A stretch of 64,000 nucleotides of DNA from Oscillatoria sp. HE19RPO (GTDB lineage: Bacteria > Cyanobacteriota > Cyanobacteriia > Cyanobacteriales > Laspinemataceae): the NCBI RefSeq assembly GCF_024220515.1, contig NZ_JAMXOT010000104.1, forward strand, positions 20,607 through 84,606, in the 5' to 3' direction. The notes under the pieces are model-generated. The model saw only the letters and a list, made by a program, of their open reading frames with translations, ran no database searches and was not told where the DNA came from. Position numbers and translations under genes: made by a program. Shown one piece after another: positions 63,975 through 64,000 of the stretch. Each line of letters starts with the position of its first letter. Positions within the stretch are counted from its first letter, which is position 1.

Positions 63975-64000
63975 TAAGGGGATTGCAAAATATAAATCCT
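63975..64000 (+). mobile_element. left end of another inner-type miniature element (cut by window end)
   Basis: TAAGGGGATTGCAAAATATA and the next bases to 64000 are the exact inverse of the 3' end of the nested element at 27757-27782. So a second copy starts here in the opposite orientation and continues outside the window. Confidence 0.65.

Overview
The window is chromosomal DNA of a cyanobacterium. This rests on many GCGATCGC (HIP1) octamers, a photosystem II D2 gene, a nearly complete phylloquinone (men) pathway, two SLH-type cyanobacterial porins, a CYP110-like P450, an exosortase of the cyanobacterial type, and CHAT and AAA/WD40 proteins. The abundance of dispersed repeats and large signalling or surface proteins suggests a filamentous, Oscillatoriales-like species, but the sequence does not prove the genus.

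Layout. 1-2258: the tail of a GHMP sugar kinase, a UTP-glucose-1-phosphate uridylyltransferase-like gene and a membrane protein. 2357-9342 (minus strand): a small Cys-containing protein with a phasin-like partner, the SRP RNA gene, a YciI-like protein, an AAA/WD40 protein, a stomatin/NfeD pair and a PstS-like lipid- or membrane-anchored binding protein. 9643-11442: an HTH + TIR-like + AAA ATPase. 11482-21902: the phylloquinone cluster, with menI (+), menA-menH-menC-menE (-) and menF-menD (+). A P450 sits between the divergent menA and menF arms. Only menB and the late quinone steps are missing here. 21903-28140: a repeat-rich accessory zone around a PhyH dioxygenase, a class V aminotransferase, tRNA-Asn, a YacP-like NYN protein and an ECF-type ABC ATPase.

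28206-32768: a solitary psbD (no psbC behind it), a candidate small ORF with a structured RNA, a pterin carbinolamine dehydratase and a GAF/HD-GYP phosphodiesterase. 33508-38731: two paralogous porins, then an Rrf2 regulator. 39947-52411 (all minus strand): an envelope or exopolysaccharide locus comprising a VAPP-repeat secreted protein, an 85-residue-repeat beta-barrel candidate, a Wzc-like BY-kinase, a multi-SLBB Wza-like export protein, an exosortase-associated protein, a cyanoexosortase and a DegT-family sugar aminotransferase. 53490-63934: a giant TPS-CHAT protein, a three-PAS histidine kinase, a DUF3352 protein and a methyltransferase.

The most unusual material is of five kinds. First, there are at least two families of TIR-bearing miniature elements, with one nested insertion that shows its TA target. 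Second, the 3' end of menD is duplicated next to 83-bp repeats. Third, the barrel candidate of the envelope locus has an exact 85-residue repeat period. Fourth, there are the TPS-CHAT and HTH-TIR-AAA architectures. Fifth, two probable structured RNAs lie downstream of psbD.
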